Of a stretch of DNA of 64,000 bases, positions 28,726-37,951 are shown in pieces. This DNA is from Terrilactibacillus laevilacticus. GTDB taxonomy: Bacteria; Bacillota; Bacilli; Bacillales; Sporolactobacillaceae. The notes under the pieces are model-generated. The model was not told the origin of the DNA. It was given only the letters and a program-made list of their open reading frames with translations, and searched no databases. Location of the stretch: the NCBI RefSeq assembly GCF_006517395.1, contig NZ_VDCY01000005.1, positions 62,001 through 126,000 on the forward strand, read 5' to 3'. How positions within the stretch are numbered: position 1 is the stretch's first letter; every line of letters begins with the position of its first letter. The position numbers were made by a program, and so were the translations under genes.

Positions 28726-29691
28726 CTAATACTTCCTTTTTCCAAGATAGTCTGCAATTTTCCTCAGATTTTCTGTAACTTGATTTTGTGGTAAACTCTT
28801 AAGGACGTTAAGAGCTTTATCGAGATAGCGTTCATTCATTGATTCTGCATACTCAATCCCGCCTGATTGTTTGACTGATTGGATCACTCCATCCCAATCG
28901 GCTTGATCATCGTTAGATTCAAAACATGATATCACACGTTGACGGACATCAGGGATAGATAATGCAAACAAAGTAGGCAACGTAATATTACCTTGTTTCA
29001 AATCGCTCCCAGATGGTTTACCCAGTTGTTTCTCTGTTCCAACAAAATCCAATATATCATCTATTATTTGATATGACATACCAATAAAATAGCCAAAATA
29101 ATAAAGTTTACGAACAATGTCTTGTGGGCAACCTGCAGTTAACGCACCCAATTGACAACTTAAGGCTATGAGGAGAGCCGTCTTGCGTTTAATTCGCAGG
29201 AGGTAGTGACGTAAATGTTGATCTACATTGTAGAGATGTCGAATTTGCTCTATTTCACCTAAGCTAACATCTCGAATGGCTTTCGATACGAGTTGATGAG
29301 CATAGGGTAGTTGAACCCCTGTCATGTGCTCAATAGAATGAGCAAAAATATAATCTCCTGTATACATGGCCACACGATTATCCCAAGTCGCTTTGACGGT
29401 TTTTTTACCCCTTCTTAGATTAGCGTTATCAACGACATCGTCATGAACTAACGAAGCCATATGTATTAATTCAAGCGTTACTGCGGCTTTTTTTACATCT
29501 TCATGATTGGGATTTCCATATTCCGCTGATAACATAACAAGAATAGGTCTAATTCTTTTTCCACCTGCTCTTAATAAATCAACGGCTGCTTGATGTAAAG
29601 TCGTGTGATTTGTCTTGAGGAGGTTCTCCATAACTTGTTCGATGTCTTTTAAATTTCGTTTTTGTGTTCTGTATATTCCTGCTATTGTCAT
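28726..29691 (-). CDS. hepT: Heptaprenyl diphosphate synthase component II
   Basis: Catalytic trans-prenyltransferase subunit making the C35 menaquinone side chain with HepS. It has 321 residues from the ATG at 29691: GGKRIRPILV at 43-52, first Asp motif DDVVDNANLRRG starting at 84, second Asp motif YQIIDDILDFVG. The frame opens at GTG 29700, but that GTG is part of the AGGTGA ribosome site. Confidence 0.95.
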   Translation of the reverse strand: MTIAGIYRTQKRNLKDIEQVMENLLKTNHTTLHQAAVDLLRAGGKRIRPILVMLSAEYGNPNHEDVKKAAVTLELIHMASLVHDDVVDNANLRRGKKTVKATWDNRVAMYTGDYIFAHSIEHMTGVQLPYAHQLVSKAIRDVSLGEIEQIRHLYNVDQHLRHYLLRIKRKTALLIALSCQLGALTAGCPQDIVRKLYYFGYFIGMSYQIIDDILDFVGTEKQLGKPSGSDLKQGNITLPTLFALSIPDVRQRVISCFESNDDQADWDGVIQSVKQSGGIEYAESMNERYLDKALNVLKSLPQNQVTENLRKIADYLGKRKY

Positions 29692-29784
29692 ACCATTCAC
29701 CTATATTCAAAGTTCTCTTTCAAAGTTAAGAGTTAGTAACAAGAGGCATCATCCTCTACTTTTTATGACACTCGGACGGAATAG

Positions 29785-29998
29785 ATAAAGTGAAACCTCC
29801 ATTAGTGGGGATTTTTCGACGCACAGGATGTTCTAGTGCAGGCGTTGCGATAGGACGTCGCGTTTTTAGCCTGCGTCATCCCCCACTGATGGCAAGCCTG
29901 AACCAATCAGACCCTTTACGGGCAGTTGATCCTCACCTATCTTCTTTGAATACCCAGAATCTTGTGATTGGGTTCTTTTCTTGCCGTTAAGGCGGGAT
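29785..29998 (-). repeat. Family B multi-hairpin repeat, copy B1 (full)
   Basis: On minus it begins ATCCCGCCTTAACGGC, just after menG, and ends GGTTTCACTTTAT. Nested arms CCATCAGTGGGGGAT and ATCCCCACTAATGG enclose an inner AGGCGT/ACGCCT-like region (partly decayed here). It occupies nearly all of the 315-bp hepT-menG gap. Confidence 0.85.
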
Positions 29999-30006
29999 AC
30001 GTTGGG

Positions 30007-30720
30007 TTATTTTTTTGCTTTATGTACGGCAGCAATTCCACCCATAAATGACGTAATCTCCACGTCTCGAAATCCAGCTTCGTTAAATAATTCGGCTAAC
30101 TTTTGTTTGTCTGGAAAATTTTGGGTTGATTCATTTAACCAAACATACTCTTTATAACTGCCAGCAAAAATTTTACCTAATACCGGCATTATATTTTTAA
30201 AGTAGAAAAAATACATTTGCTTATATACTGGTAAAGTGGGCTGAGACGTTTCAAGACATACAGCCATTCCGCCTGGTTTTAAAACACGGAACATTTCTTT
30301 TAATACTGTAAGATAATCAGGCACATTTCGTAAACCGAAACCAATCGTTGCATAGTCAAACGAATTGTCATCAAATGGCAGTGACATGGCATCGCCCTGT
30401 TTAAGCTCAATATTCTGTAACTTTGTTTCCATTAACTTCATTTTAGCCACTTCTAGCATATTATCACTGAAGTCAAGGCCAACAACATGACCGTTTGGAC
30501 CAACACTCTCCCCTAAAGCAAGAGTCCAATCTCCTGTTCCACAACACAAATCAATGGCAGTACGTCCTTTTTTCACATTCATTAATTGCATCGTTCTCTT
30601 TCGCCATGATTTATGGCGATTGAAACTTATAAGAGAATTCATGAAGTCATATTTTTTATAAATGGTTTGAAACACATGATGAACTTTTTCATGCTTTGAT
30701 TTCATTTCATCGATCGGCAT
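30007..30720 (-). CDS. menG: Demethylmenaquinone methyltransferase
   Basis: Last step of menaquinone synthesis (UbiE/MenG family), SAM-dependent. It has 237 residues: the SAM site [13 protein letters not shown] at 57-69, [37 protein letters not shown], and RVLKPGG. It overlaps hepS by 14 nt, giving the classic hepS-menG-hepT arrangement, though a family B repeat now separates menG from hepT. Confidence 0.96.
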   Translation of the reverse strand: MPIDEMKSKHEKVHHVFQTIYKKYDFMNSLISFNRHKSWRKRTMQLMNVKKGRTAIDLCCGTGDWTLALGESVGPNGHVVGLDFSDNMLEVAKMKLMETKLQNIELKQGDAMSLPFDDNSFDYATIGFGLRNVPDYLTVLKEMFRVLKPGGMAVCLETSQPTLPVYKQMYFFYFKNIMPVLGKIFAGSYKEYVWLNESTQNFPDKQKLAELFNEAGFRDVEITSFMGGIAAVHKAKK

Positions 30721-31522
30721 AATTTATCCTTCCCTTAATTAATGTGTTCCTCTTAAATGGTTGACTTACTTTAGTGAAATGATCGATAAGGTATCCAAGA
30801 TGTTTTGATAAGTTTTGCTTTTTAGGTAAAATATCCATTGACCATTTTTTTCTTATCTGATTCATTTGATCTTCAATCTGCTCTTTAAAATTTTGCTTAT
30901 CTATGTCCGTACCTTTTATGATGTGGTAGATGTAAGATGTATGAGTAGCTTCCCTGTGATCTAAAAAATCTCTTTCCAAATGAAGGCGCTTTAAGAAAAA
31001 GAAATCCGCTATGATATCGGACCATTCGTTAATATCTAATTTTTCTGCCAACTTTATGATTAGGCATGATTCTATTTGTCTTAAATGATTAAAATAATAA
31101 TCAACATTTACGACATTCTCAGCGTAGAAAAAATGCATTTTATGCATATTTAATTCCTGTATAGCTTGTGAGATCCATTTAATCATTTGAATATCTTTTT
31201 GTTCAGCCAATATGTAATAGTAAAGTGAGCTATAAAAATCACCAGATAAGACTGTGAGTTGTCTTTGTTTAAGTTCAAGGCCTTTAAATTCTTCATTTTT
31301 TGTGATTTTTTCATGAGTATCTAACCCCATTTGTGCAATCATCACACTCATGACATATTGTTCGATATTTTTATAAGATCCATGTTGTTTAAACAATAAA
31401 AAAAGGGTTAGTATTTTATCTATGTCAACAGTTGGTTTAGGCAAATAGCGATTAAGATATGGGTGATTAACCTTTTTTTGAATTTTATGGTATATTTGAA
31501 CAACTTCATCTTGGATTGACAT
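30707..31522 (-). CDS. hepS: Heptaprenyl diphosphate synthase component I
   Basis: Non-catalytic partner of HepT that sets chain length. It has 271 residues, all helical, without DDxxD motifs, as expected. The family stretch [15 protein letters not shown] is visible. GGGGG lies 6 nt upstream of the ATG. It stands between mtrB and menG as in B. subtilis. Confidence 0.92.
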   Translation of the reverse strand: MSIQDEVVQIYHKIQKKVNHPYLNRYLPKPTVDIDKILTLFLLFKQHGSYKNIEQYVMSVMIAQMGLDTHEKITKNEEFKGLELKQRQLTVLSGDFYSSLYYYILAEQKDIQMIKWISQAIQELNMHKMHFFYAENVVNVDYYFNHLRQIESCLIIKLAEKLDINEWSDIIADFFFLKRLHLERDFLDHREATHTSYIYHIIKGTDIDKQNFKEQIEDQMNQIRKKWSMDILPKKQNLSKHLGYLIDHFTKVSQPFKRNTLIKGRINYADR

Positions 31523-31648
31523 GCTATTCCCCCATACTTAGAGTTCTTCCTTTTGTCTTTCTAATCAAAAAACATTGAACGCTTAGAAATATCTTTGAGC
31601 GTTATAAATTATATCATAATGTAAATGAAGTAGGAGACGATAATCCTA

Positions 31649-31873
31649 TCATTCAGAGGAAATATCCCCATATTTGGTATGTACAGTTGCTTTCCCTCTA
31701 ATCTTGACGGCTGCTGTATGCTCTGTGAATTGAGCTATCATGATTTCGCCTTTGTCCAGCTTTTCTAGATGATTGAATTTAGTTTCTGCACCACGTGTCA
31801 TTCCTATCACATTAACACCATCTTCTTCAGCTTTAACAATAAAGTAATCATTCATTTGATAATCATCAGCCAT
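31649..31873 (-). CDS. mtrB: Tryptophan RNA-binding attenuation protein TRAP
   Basis: Forms an 11-subunit ring that binds tryptophan and wraps RNA carrying (G/U)AG triplets. It has 74 residues: [49 protein letters not shown]. All these match the B. subtilis protein closely, including the KxxR RNA-binding face. Its target is visible at 25564-25617. It follows folE by 20 nt, forming the mtrAB unit. Confidence 0.97.
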   Translation of the reverse strand: MADDYQMNDYFIVKAEEDGVNVIGMTRGAETKFNHLEKLDKGEIMIAQFTEHTAAVKIRGKATVHTKYGDISSE

Positions 31874-31893
31874 ATATATCCCTCATCTTTTTG

Positions 31894-32457
31894 TTAGTCT
31901 TTAATTAAAGAAAGTGCTTCTGCTCTTGCAGTTGCATCATTTTGAAAAATCCCTCTAACTGCAGAGGTAACCGTTTTTGCTCCGGGTTTTTTTACTCCTC
32001 GCATTGTCATACACATATGTTCAGCTTCAATAACAACAATAACCCCATAGGGATGAAGAGATTCAGCAATACTATCCGCAACAGTCGTGGTTATTCGTTC
32101 TTGAAGCTGTGGTCTTTTAGCAACCGCTTCTACCGCACGTGCAAGTTTACTAAGCCCAGTCACACGACCACCTCGTGGGATATAACCAACATGTACTTTC
32201 CCAAAAAAAGGGACTAAATGATGTTCACACATCGAATAAAACGGAATATCTTTGACAATAACAAGTTCTTCATGATTTTCGCCAAAGACTTTTGATAAAT
32301 GTTCTTTCGGATCTTGATGTAATCCTTGAAATACTTCTTCGTACATTCTTGCAACGCGTTGAGGCGTCTCTATTAGCCCTTCACGACTTGGATCTTCACC
32401 AATCGCCTCAAGAATCATCGTTATCGCTTTTTCGATTTTTTTATGGTCCACAGTCAT
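31894..32457 (-). CDS. folE: GTP cyclohydrolase I
   Basis: Makes dihydroneopterin triphosphate for folate (mtrA in B. subtilis). It has 187 residues: zinc ligands Cys77 and His80 in [19 protein letters not shown] and Cys149 in [15 protein letters not shown] precedes the ATG. It is the first gene of the folE-mtrB pair. Confidence 0.97.
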   Translation of the reverse strand: MTVDHKKIEKAITMILEAIGEDPSREGLIETPQRVARMYEEVFQGLHQDPKEHLSKVFGENHEELVIVKDIPFYSMCEHHLVPFFGKVHVGYIPRGGRVTGLSKLARAVEAVAKRPQLQERITTTVADSIAESLHPYGVIVVIEAEHMCMTMRGVKKPGAKTVTSAVRGIFQNDATARAEALSLIKD

Positions 32458-32572
32458 GGTGTATTTCCTCCAGTATCAAGCTTTTATGTATTGTTCATTA
32501 TGAAATAAAAAACTACAAGTTATGTTTGTTTTTAGTGAGAAGTGATTCAGAAAATGGGATAATGGAGATTCG

Positions 32573-32680
32573 TTATTTATTAATGATTAAATTGGCATGC
32601 TCTTTTGCCCTTTTAAATAAACGACGGAAAAATTTCCTTCGTTGATATTTGTTTTCGAAATCTGCTTTCGTGCCATTCAC
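32573..32680 (-). CDS. Doubtful 35-residue basic ORF in the folE leader
   Basis: GTG-start frame containing KYQRRKFFRRLFKRAKEH. No clear ribosome site. The frame one base over, just upstream, reads SLDSEWHESRFRKQ, so a small frameshifted gene is possible. No homologue recognised. Confidence 0.2.
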   Translation of the reverse strand: MNGTKADFENKYQRRKFFRRLFKRAKEHANLIINK

Positions 32681-32715
32681 TATCTAAAGAAATATTAACA
32701 TAGACCCTTCCTTAA

Positions 32716-32744
32716 AGTATAAAGAAAACACATTTATTATTCAA
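32716..32744 (-). promoter_or_regulatory. Sigma-A type promoter upstream of folE
   Basis: TTGAAT (32739-32744) and TATACT (32716-32721) with a 17-bp spacer. This would give an untranslated leader of about 250 nt for folE-mtrB. Confidence 0.7.
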
Positions 32745-32862
32745 CTTCAAACTTCTACACCCTAATATTCACAAAAAATCCTTTGGTATTATAAAAATAT
32801 CCGAATGGTGATTGTAAATTCTCCATCTGCTTTTTGATTAGAATAAAGTTATATGATTATGG

Positions 32863-32910
32863 CAAAGAAAACTTGCCGATTGCGGGCCTAGGCGCAGACA
32901 GAGGCCTAGT
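32863..32910. repeat. Repeat C, copy 2
   Basis: AAAGAAAACTTGCCGATTGC followed by GGCGCAGACAGAGG and CCTAG; same plan as 15184-15234. Confidence 0.6.
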
Positions 32911-32929
32911 TTTATACATTCTTTAAGTG

Positions 32930-32959
32930 TAAAAAAGGAGTCACCCATGTGACTCCTTC
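32930..32959 (-). terminator. Terminator of hbs
   Basis: AAGGAGTCAC (32936-32945) pairs with GTGACTCCTT (32949-32958), loop of 3, followed on minus by TTTT. Confidence 0.92.
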
Positions 32960-32992
32960 ACGTCAATCTAAAGCATCGCCCTATGTACTTGA

Positions 32993-33265
32993 TTATTGAA
33001 CGGACTCTTTAAGAGCTTTGCCTGGTTTAAAAGCAGGTACTTTACTTGCAGCGATATCAATTTCTTCACCCGTTTGAGGGTTGCGGCCTTTACGCGCCGA
33101 ACGTTCGCGTACTTCAAAGTTACCAAAACCAATTAATTGCACTTTGCTACCTTCTTTGAGAGCATCAGCAATTGTTGAAAATACAGAATCAACAGCTTTA
33201 GTTGCATCTTTTTTGGAAAGCTCAGCAGATTCTGCTACAGCATTAATAAGTTCAGTCTTATTCAA
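32993..33265 (-). CDS. hbs: DNA-binding protein HU
   Basis: Histone-like dimer that bends and compacts DNA. It has 90 residues from the TTG at 33265: [20 protein letters not shown], then [21 protein letters not shown] with the DNA-contacting beta arm, and [12 protein letters not shown]. The frame opens at GTG 33274, but that GTG is within the AGGAGGTG ribosome site, so TTG 8 nt downstream is the real start and matches B. subtilis HBsu. Confidence 0.96.
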   Translation of the reverse strand: MNKTELINAVAESAELSKKDATKAVDSVFSTIADALKEGSKVQLIGFGNFEVRERSARKGRNPQTGEEIDIAASKVPAFKPGKALKESVQ

Positions 33266-33341
33266 CACCTTCACCTCCTCTCAAAACATCATTCGTATCA
33301 CTTTCATTATTTTTGTGGTTGCAAAAACATTAACAAGGCTT

Positions 33342-33370
33342 ATCTTATACGAACCTATTCAATAATTCAA
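33342..33370 (-). promoter_or_regulatory. Sigma-A type promoter of hbs
   Basis: TTGAAT (33365-33370) and TAAGAT (33342-33347), 17-bp spacer, about 75 nt before the hbs start. Confidence 0.65.
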
Positions 33371-33507
33371 CATCTTTTATTAAAATATAGTCATATTCAT
33401 CGCTTTTTAATCTTTTTTCTATAAATTTCATGCATAAATGGCTATATTTTTAATAGATCTTGCTCCCCATGATCATTATATATTAAATAATTGAAGGAAA
33501 AAATCAA

Positions 33508-33538
33508 CAAAAAAAGACCCTCAAATTGAAGAGTCTTA
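33508..33538 (-). terminator. Terminator of spoIVA
   Basis: Minus strand: AAGACTC pairs with GAGGGTCTT (one bulge), followed by TTTTTTT. Confidence 0.85.
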
Positions 33539-33558
33539 GAAAGTAAGTCCTATTTCAT

Positions 33559-35037
33559 TTACAAAATAATAGCAATTAACCCTCCTGAACCCTCATTAAT
33601 AATTCTTTCTAGTGTCTCTTTTAACTTATAACGAGCGTTTTCTGGCATGAGGGATAACTTAGCCGAGATGCCTTCACGTACAATGGAGTTTAACGATCTT
33701 CCAAAAATATCTGAATTCCAAATCGATAAGGGGTTATCTTCAAAGTCTTGCATCAAATATCTAACCAGCTCTTCACTTTGTTTTTCCGTACCAATTATCG
33801 GGGCAAATTCCGACTCTACATCCACTTTTATCATATGGATCGAAGGAGCTACAGCCTTCAGTCTAACCCCAAATCGAGATCCTTGTCTAATAATTTCAGG
33901 TTCATCAAGACTCATATCGGTCAGAGCTGGCGCTGCGATACCATACCCCGTTTGTTTTACCATTGTTAGGGCATCTGCTACTTGATCATATTCTTTCTTA
34001 GCATGAGCAAACTCTTGCATAAGTTGAAGCAAGTGATCTTTCCCACGTATTTCAACACCTACAACCTCTTTTAATACTTGATCATATAGGTCATCTGGTG
34101 CATACAAATCAATTTCCGCAACACCTTGGCCCATGTTAATACCCGCCAGTTTTGCATTTTCAATAAATTCATACTCGCCAAAGTGACCGACCACACGATC
34201 AACATCACGTAGCCTCTTAATATCTTTTACAGTATCTTTGACCGCACCTTCATAGCTTTGTCTTAGCCAGTGATCATCATGTAACACCATGACCCAACTT
34301 GGTAGATTAACATTAACCTCCAAAACCGGAAATTCATATAAAGTTTCTCTCAAAATATTATTAATGTCCTGTTGGGTTATATTTTCTACACTTTGTGCAA
34401 GCACTGGAATATCATATTTTTCAGCTAACTCGTTTCTAAGAGCTTCTGTATTCGGATGATAAGGATGGGTTGAGTTAACAATCATAATAAATGGTTTACC
34501 CACTTCTTTTAATTCTTCAACGACTCGTTCCTCTGCCTCAATATAGTCACCACGTGGTATTTCACCAATCGAACCATCCGTTGTTACCACAACACCAAGT
34601 GTAGAGTGTTCCTGAATAACTTTTCTTGTGCCGATTTCCGCTGCTTCTTGAAATGGAATTGGTTCATCATACCAAGGCGTATGCACCATTCTTGGCCCAT
34701 TTTCATCTTCAAAGCCTTTTGCTCCGCTGACGGCATAGCCAACACAATCAACAATACGGATATTGACTTCAAGACCATCATCCACTTTAACTGAGACTGC
34801 ATGATTCGGAACAAATTTTGGCTCCGTTGTCATGATTTGTTTGCCAGCTGCACTTTGAGGTAGTTCATCTTGTGCGCGAGCACGGTCAGCCTCATTCTCA
34901 ATATTAGGGAGTACAACAAGTTCCATAAACTTTTTAATGAAGGTTGATTTACCCGTACGAACGGCACCAACAACACCGAGATAAATATCTCCACCAGTTC
35001 TTTCAGCAATATCTTTGAAAATATCGATTTGTTCCAA
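33559..35037 (-). CDS. spoIVA: Stage IV sporulation protein A
   Basis: ATPase that polymerises on the forespore surface as the spore coat basement layer. It has 492 residues from the TTG at 35037 (MEQIDIFKDIAERTGG), identical in length to the B. subtilis protein. Walker A GAVRTGKST at 24-32. The C-terminal end NARYKLKETLERIINEG is the conserved membrane/SpoVM-interacting region. GGGAGGGTG precedes the TTG by 6 nt; the longer frame to 35121 has no family support. Confidence 0.97.
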   Translation of the reverse strand: MEQIDIFKDIAERTGGDIYLGVVGAVRTGKSTFIKKFMELVVLPNIENEADRARAQDELPQSAAGKQIMTTEPKFVPNHAVSVKVDDGLEVNIRIVDCVGYAVSGAKGFEDENGPRMVHTPWYDEPIPFQEAAEIGTRKVIQEHSTLGVVVTTDGSIGEIPRGDYIEAEERVVEELKEVGKPFIMIVNSTHPYHPNTEALRNELAEKYDIPVLAQSVENITQQDINNILRETLYEFPVLEVNVNLPSWVMVLHDDHWLRQSYEGAVKDTVKDIKRLRDVDRVVGHFGEYEFIENAKLAGINMGQGVAEIDLYAPDDLYDQVLKEVVGVEIRGKDHLLQLMQEFAHAKKEYDQVADALTMVKQTGYGIAAPALTDMSLDEPEIIRQGSRFGVRLKAVAPSIHMIKVDVESEFAPIIGTEKQSEELVRYLMQDFEDNPLSIWNSDIFGRSLNSIVREGISAKLSLMPENARYKLKETLERIINEGSGGLIAIIL

Positions 35038-35090
35038 ATTATACACCCTCCCGATCTTCAAAAATGTATTCGAAGACGTCATATAATATA

Positions 35091-35118
35091 TAAATATGAC
35101 TTTGTCCATCGAATATGA
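35091..35118 (-). promoter_or_regulatory. Possible sigma-E promoter of spoIVA
   Basis: TCATATT (35112-35118) fits the sigma-E -35 consensus exactly; CATATTTA (35091-35098) is a partial -10; spacer 13 bp. Confidence 0.5.
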
Positions 35119-35275
35119 CAACTTACAATATTAATTCTATGATTTTATAAAATGCATCAGCTCCAATATTTGAAATGGACCGCCAGATGGTAAATTCCCT
35201 TCTCAAATAGGCTATTGTATAACTTGACCTTTCAGACCACTTTTTTCATATTTTATAAGAAAAACTTTATATTTT

Positions 35276-35370
35276 ATCCCGCCTTAACGGCTAGAAAAGA
35301 CCCTACCTCAAGATTTTGAGTTTTTAAAGAGAATAGGGTGGGGATCAACTGCCCGTATAGGTCCGATTGG
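35276..35370 (+). repeat. Family B repeat, copy B2 (5' part)
   Basis: ATCCCGCCTTAACGGCTAG through AACTGCCCG and GTCCGATTGG. The stem is CCCTA/TAGGG here rather than the sequence found in B3. The 3' half is missing; a repeat C-like piece with GCGCAGACAGAG follows at 35371-35401. Confidence 0.8.
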
Positions 35371-35419
35371 CTTGCCTGTAAAGCGCAGACAGAGTCCTAA
35401 GTCCGCTCTTATAATTTAT

Positions 35420-35689
35420 GAGGTTGTTCAAAAAGTCACCAAATGATAAGCTGCGAATCTTGGCGCCCGCTCGTTTTTCCGGTCCTCATGTAGTGGATTC
35501 AAGGGGATCTCTGGCTAAAACCACTCACGCCCTGTGGCTGTTGCCTGAAACGACCACAACGCGAGAAATTCCGGTTCTAAGGAACTCCGCCGCTCGACGC
35601 CCAGGACGGGCTAGTACTGGCGTTCTGGCAGGATGCCAGCGAGCGTACTTAGCCAGTAACCCTTTTCATTTGTCACCTTGAACACGCAC
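35420..35689 (-). repeat. Family A repeat, long class (270 bp)
   Basis: On plus it begins GAGGTTGTTCAAAAAGTCAC and ends GTCACCTTGAACACGCAC, so the orientation is opposite to the copy at 13989. The flanks TTTAT and TTATA match imperfectly. An open frame across it (35418-35681) is an artefact. Confidence 0.92.
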
Positions 35690-35720
35690 TTATATCTTAA
35701 TTTAAATACTTTCTTAAAGT

Positions 35721-35757
35721 GAAAAAAAATCAGGTAAAGCATACGCTTTACCCGATT
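35721..35757 (-). terminator. Terminator downstream of spoVIF
   Basis: GGTAAAGC (35733-35740) pairs with GCTTTACC (35745-35752), followed on minus by TGATTTTTTTTC. Confidence 0.88.
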
Positions 35758-35859
35758 TGACTAAATCCTTCTACAACTAGCATCTCTTCTATTGTTGTGG
35801 TCATTCAATATACCGTATGCCATCGCCGTTTATATTGTCCTTGACGATAGCCTAGTTTC

Positions 35860-36120
35860 TTATTTTTGATCGAACATTTTTGACAAAGAAGAGAAATTTA
35901 AAGGGACATTATTGTTAATAATCGTTTTAACGAGTAGATCTTCTTTTTCTTTTGGTACTGATACATTGGCCAATTTTGCAACTTGTCCAATGAGATCTCT
36001 TACTGTTTTTTCATCATGAAAGTCAGCATTTGAAACTGAGTTAGCTAGAGAGAAAATATCTTCTTTTTTTACATTGGTCTTCTTTTCAATATGATCAAAA
36101 AAAGGATTTTTTGAATCCAA
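35860..36120 (-). CDS. spoVIF: Stage VI sporulation protein F
   Basis: An 86-residue protein of the SpoVIF (YjcC) family, needed for coat assembly and spore resistance in B. subtilis. Recognised by FFDHIEKKTNVKKEDIF, LANSVSNADFHDEKTVRDLI and NVSVPKEKEDLLVKTIIN. In B. subtilis the gene lies elsewhere, while the gpsA-spoIVA interval holds yphE/yphF. GGGGG precedes the ATG. Confidence 0.88.
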   Translation of the reverse strand: MDSKNPFFDHIEKKTNVKKEDIFSLANSVSNADFHDEKTVRDLIGQVAKLANVSVPKEKEDLLVKTIINNNVPLNFSSLSKMFDQK

Positions 36121-36180
36121 TGAGAATCCCCCTTTTCCTTACTTTCAAAACATTATATGCAAAGGGGGAAACATTGTGCA

Positions 36181-36226
36181 GAAAAAAGAACGAATATCAT
36201 TTCAGTGTCATTTGAAATGATATTTC
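36181..36226 (-). terminator. Terminator of gpsA
   Basis: Perfect 12-bp stem AATATCATTTCA (36193-36204) with TGAAATGATATT (36213-36224); TTCTTTTTTC follows on minus. Confidence 0.85.
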
Positions 36227-36276
36227 TTAATGTCTAGATAGGGTGTAAAAAACCTTTCTTTAGCCACTTAACTGTT

Positions 36277-37317
36277 TCATTGACTGAATTTATCTTGTAA
36301 CATCTCGAATAATGGTCCTATTTCGTCTTTTTTGTCACGATTCATTAACTCGTCTACTGCTTGTTTAGGCGACTTTCCTTCGAATAAGACATTATAAATG
36401 GCAGTAGTAATCGGCAACTCTACATTTTCTTGCTGTGCGAGTAGATAAGCTGCCTTGGTCGTTCTAACACCTTCGACAACCATCCCCATTTCATTCAACG
36501 CCTCTTCTAGAGTGTGGTCCTTCCCTAGTAAATGGCCACATCGCCAATTACGACTATGTATACTTGTACATGTGACAATAAGATCTCCCATTCCAGCAAG
36601 GCCGATAAACGTTAATGGATTTGCCCCTAATTTTGTTCCTAATCGAGCAATTTCCGCGAGACCTCGTGTAATAAGTGCCGCTTTTGCGTTATCTCCATAA
36701 CCAAGACCATCTGATATACCGGCGCCTAAAGCAATGATATTCTTCAGAGCCCCCCCAATTTCCACTCCAACAATATCATCATTTGTATAAACACGAAAAT
36801 GATTATTTATAAAGGCGTCTTGAACTTTTCTTGCAGCTTCAAGCGAATGTGAGGCTACAGCGACCGTTGTTGGATGTCTAAGGCAAACCTCTTCTGCATG
36901 ACTTGGTCCTGATAGTACAACGACACCTTGCCTTTTGTCATTTGGTATTTCTTCCTCGATTAATTCAGAAATACGTTTTGAGCTCCCAGGTTCGATTCCC
37001 TTACTCCCATGAACAAAAATGACGGAATGATCAAGATTTTCTCGAATGTTTGTTAAAACCTCACGCATGGCCTTTGTTGGAACAACAATTAGAACCATAT
37101 CGACTTCTTTAAGAACCAATTTCATATCGGAGGAAGCTATAATTTGGTCAGATAAAGTGATCCCTGGTAAATAGCGTTGGTTTGTATGTGAGCTATTAAT
37201 TTCATCTATTTGATTTTGACGATGCCCCCATAATTGAACCGAATAACCGTTATCAGCAAGAACCATAGAAAGCGCCGTTCCCCAACTTCCTGATCCAATA
37301 ACTGCCACTTTTTTCAT
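36277..37317 (-). CDS. gpsA: Glycerol-3-phosphate dehydrogenase (NAD(P)+)
   Basis: Reduces dihydroxyacetone phosphate to sn-glycerol-3-phosphate for phospholipid synthesis. It has 346 residues: GSGSWGTALSMVLADNG at 8-24 binds NAD(P), VPTKAMREVL, SGPSHAEEV, GGALKNIIALGAG with the catalytic Lys, and AGMGDLIVTCTS. It follows plsY by 19 nt, grouping precursor supply with acyltransfer. Confidence 0.97.
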   Translation of the reverse strand: MKKVAVIGSGSWGTALSMVLADNGYSVQLWGHRQNQIDEINSSHTNQRYLPGITLSDQIIASSDMKLVLKEVDMVLIVVPTKAMREVLTNIRENLDHSVIFVHGSKGIEPGSSKRISELIEEEIPNDKRQGVVVLSGPSHAEEVCLRHPTTVAVASHSLEAARKVQDAFINNHFRVYTNDDIVGVEIGGALKNIIALGAGISDGLGYGDNAKAALITRGLAEIARLGTKLGANPLTFIGLAGMGDLIVTCTSIHSRNWRCGHLLGKDHTLEEALNEMGMVVEGVRTTKAAYLLAQQENVELPITTAIYNVLFEGKSPKQAVDELMNRDKKDEIGPLFEMLQDKFSQ

Positions 37318-37336
37318 TTAATCCACTTCCCCTTCA

Positions 37337-37933
37337 TTAGGCCTCTTTTTTTTGACCCAATTTGTTTTCTTCGCCATGAAATAAACGGACAATGTTCATT
37401 CTATGCTGCCAGATTGCTAAAACAACGATAAGAAAACCGATCGCTGTTATACTATTAGAATAATTACCGATGATAAGACTAAGCGTAGGCGTTAAAATAA
37501 TTAGTATGATAGAACCAAGTGAGACATACCTCGTAATAGCAATTAAAATGAGCCCTATGACGCCTGCAATGACAAAGGGAATCGGAAGTAGCATAATAAA
37601 TACACCGATTGTTGTGGCGACTCCCTTTCCACCTTTGAAACCAAAAAATACTGGAAAGTTATGGCCTAAAATAGCACACAAGCCACTCAATGCAATGGCC
37701 CAAAGATCTAAATGTAAAGCTTGAGCGATTAGAATGGCAACAACCCCCTTCAAAACATCAAGGATCAGAACGCCGATGGCTGGACCAACGCCAAGTACGC
37801 GCAATGTGTTTGTTGCCCCAGCATTACCGCTTCCTTCTTTACGAATATCAACTTTTTTTATTTTCTTCGTGATTAAATAGCTAAAACTTACCGAACCAAT
37901 TAAGTAAGCTAGTACAAACGAAATAAACATCAT
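37337..37933 (-). CDS. plsY: Glycerol-3-phosphate acyltransferase PlsY
   Basis: Membrane enzyme that acylates glycerol-3-phosphate from acyl-phosphate. It has 198 residues with about five transmembrane segments. The three family motifs are visible: GSGNAGATNTLR (motif 1), GHNFPVFFGFKGGKGVAT (motif 2) and the later loop near ITRYVSLGSI. The start is ATG 37933, 9 nt from GGGAGAG; the frame opens with TTG at 37939, too close to the ribosome site. Confidence 0.95.
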   Translation of the reverse strand: MMFISFVLAYLIGSVSFSYLITKKIKKVDIRKEGSGNAGATNTLRVLGVGPAIGVLILDVLKGVVAILIAQALHLDLWAIALSGLCAILGHNFPVFFGFKGGKGVATTIGVFIMLLPIPFVIAGVIGLILIAITRYVSLGSIILIILTPTLSLIIGNYSNSITAIGFLIVVLAIWQHRMNIVRLFHGEENKLGQKKEA

Positions 37934-37951
37934 CCCCAATTTCTCTCCCTC

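Larger units (their letters stand above)
32458..32929 (-). other. Long folE upstream region
   Basis: About 470 bp between folE and the hbs terminator. It holds a promoter (32716-32744), a hairpin at 32618-32642, a weak 35-codon GTG frame (32573-32680) rich in Arg/Lys, and repeat C copy 2. No known riboswitch was recognised. Confidence 0.45.

Noticed and set aside
29790-29990. 66-codon open frame on plus
   Set aside because: It lies wholly inside family B copy B1.
35418-35681. 87-codon open frame on plus
   Set aside because: It coincides with a family A repeat and has no protein-like features; similar frames at 39723-39974, 42699-42884 and 51178-51366 are rejected for the same reason.
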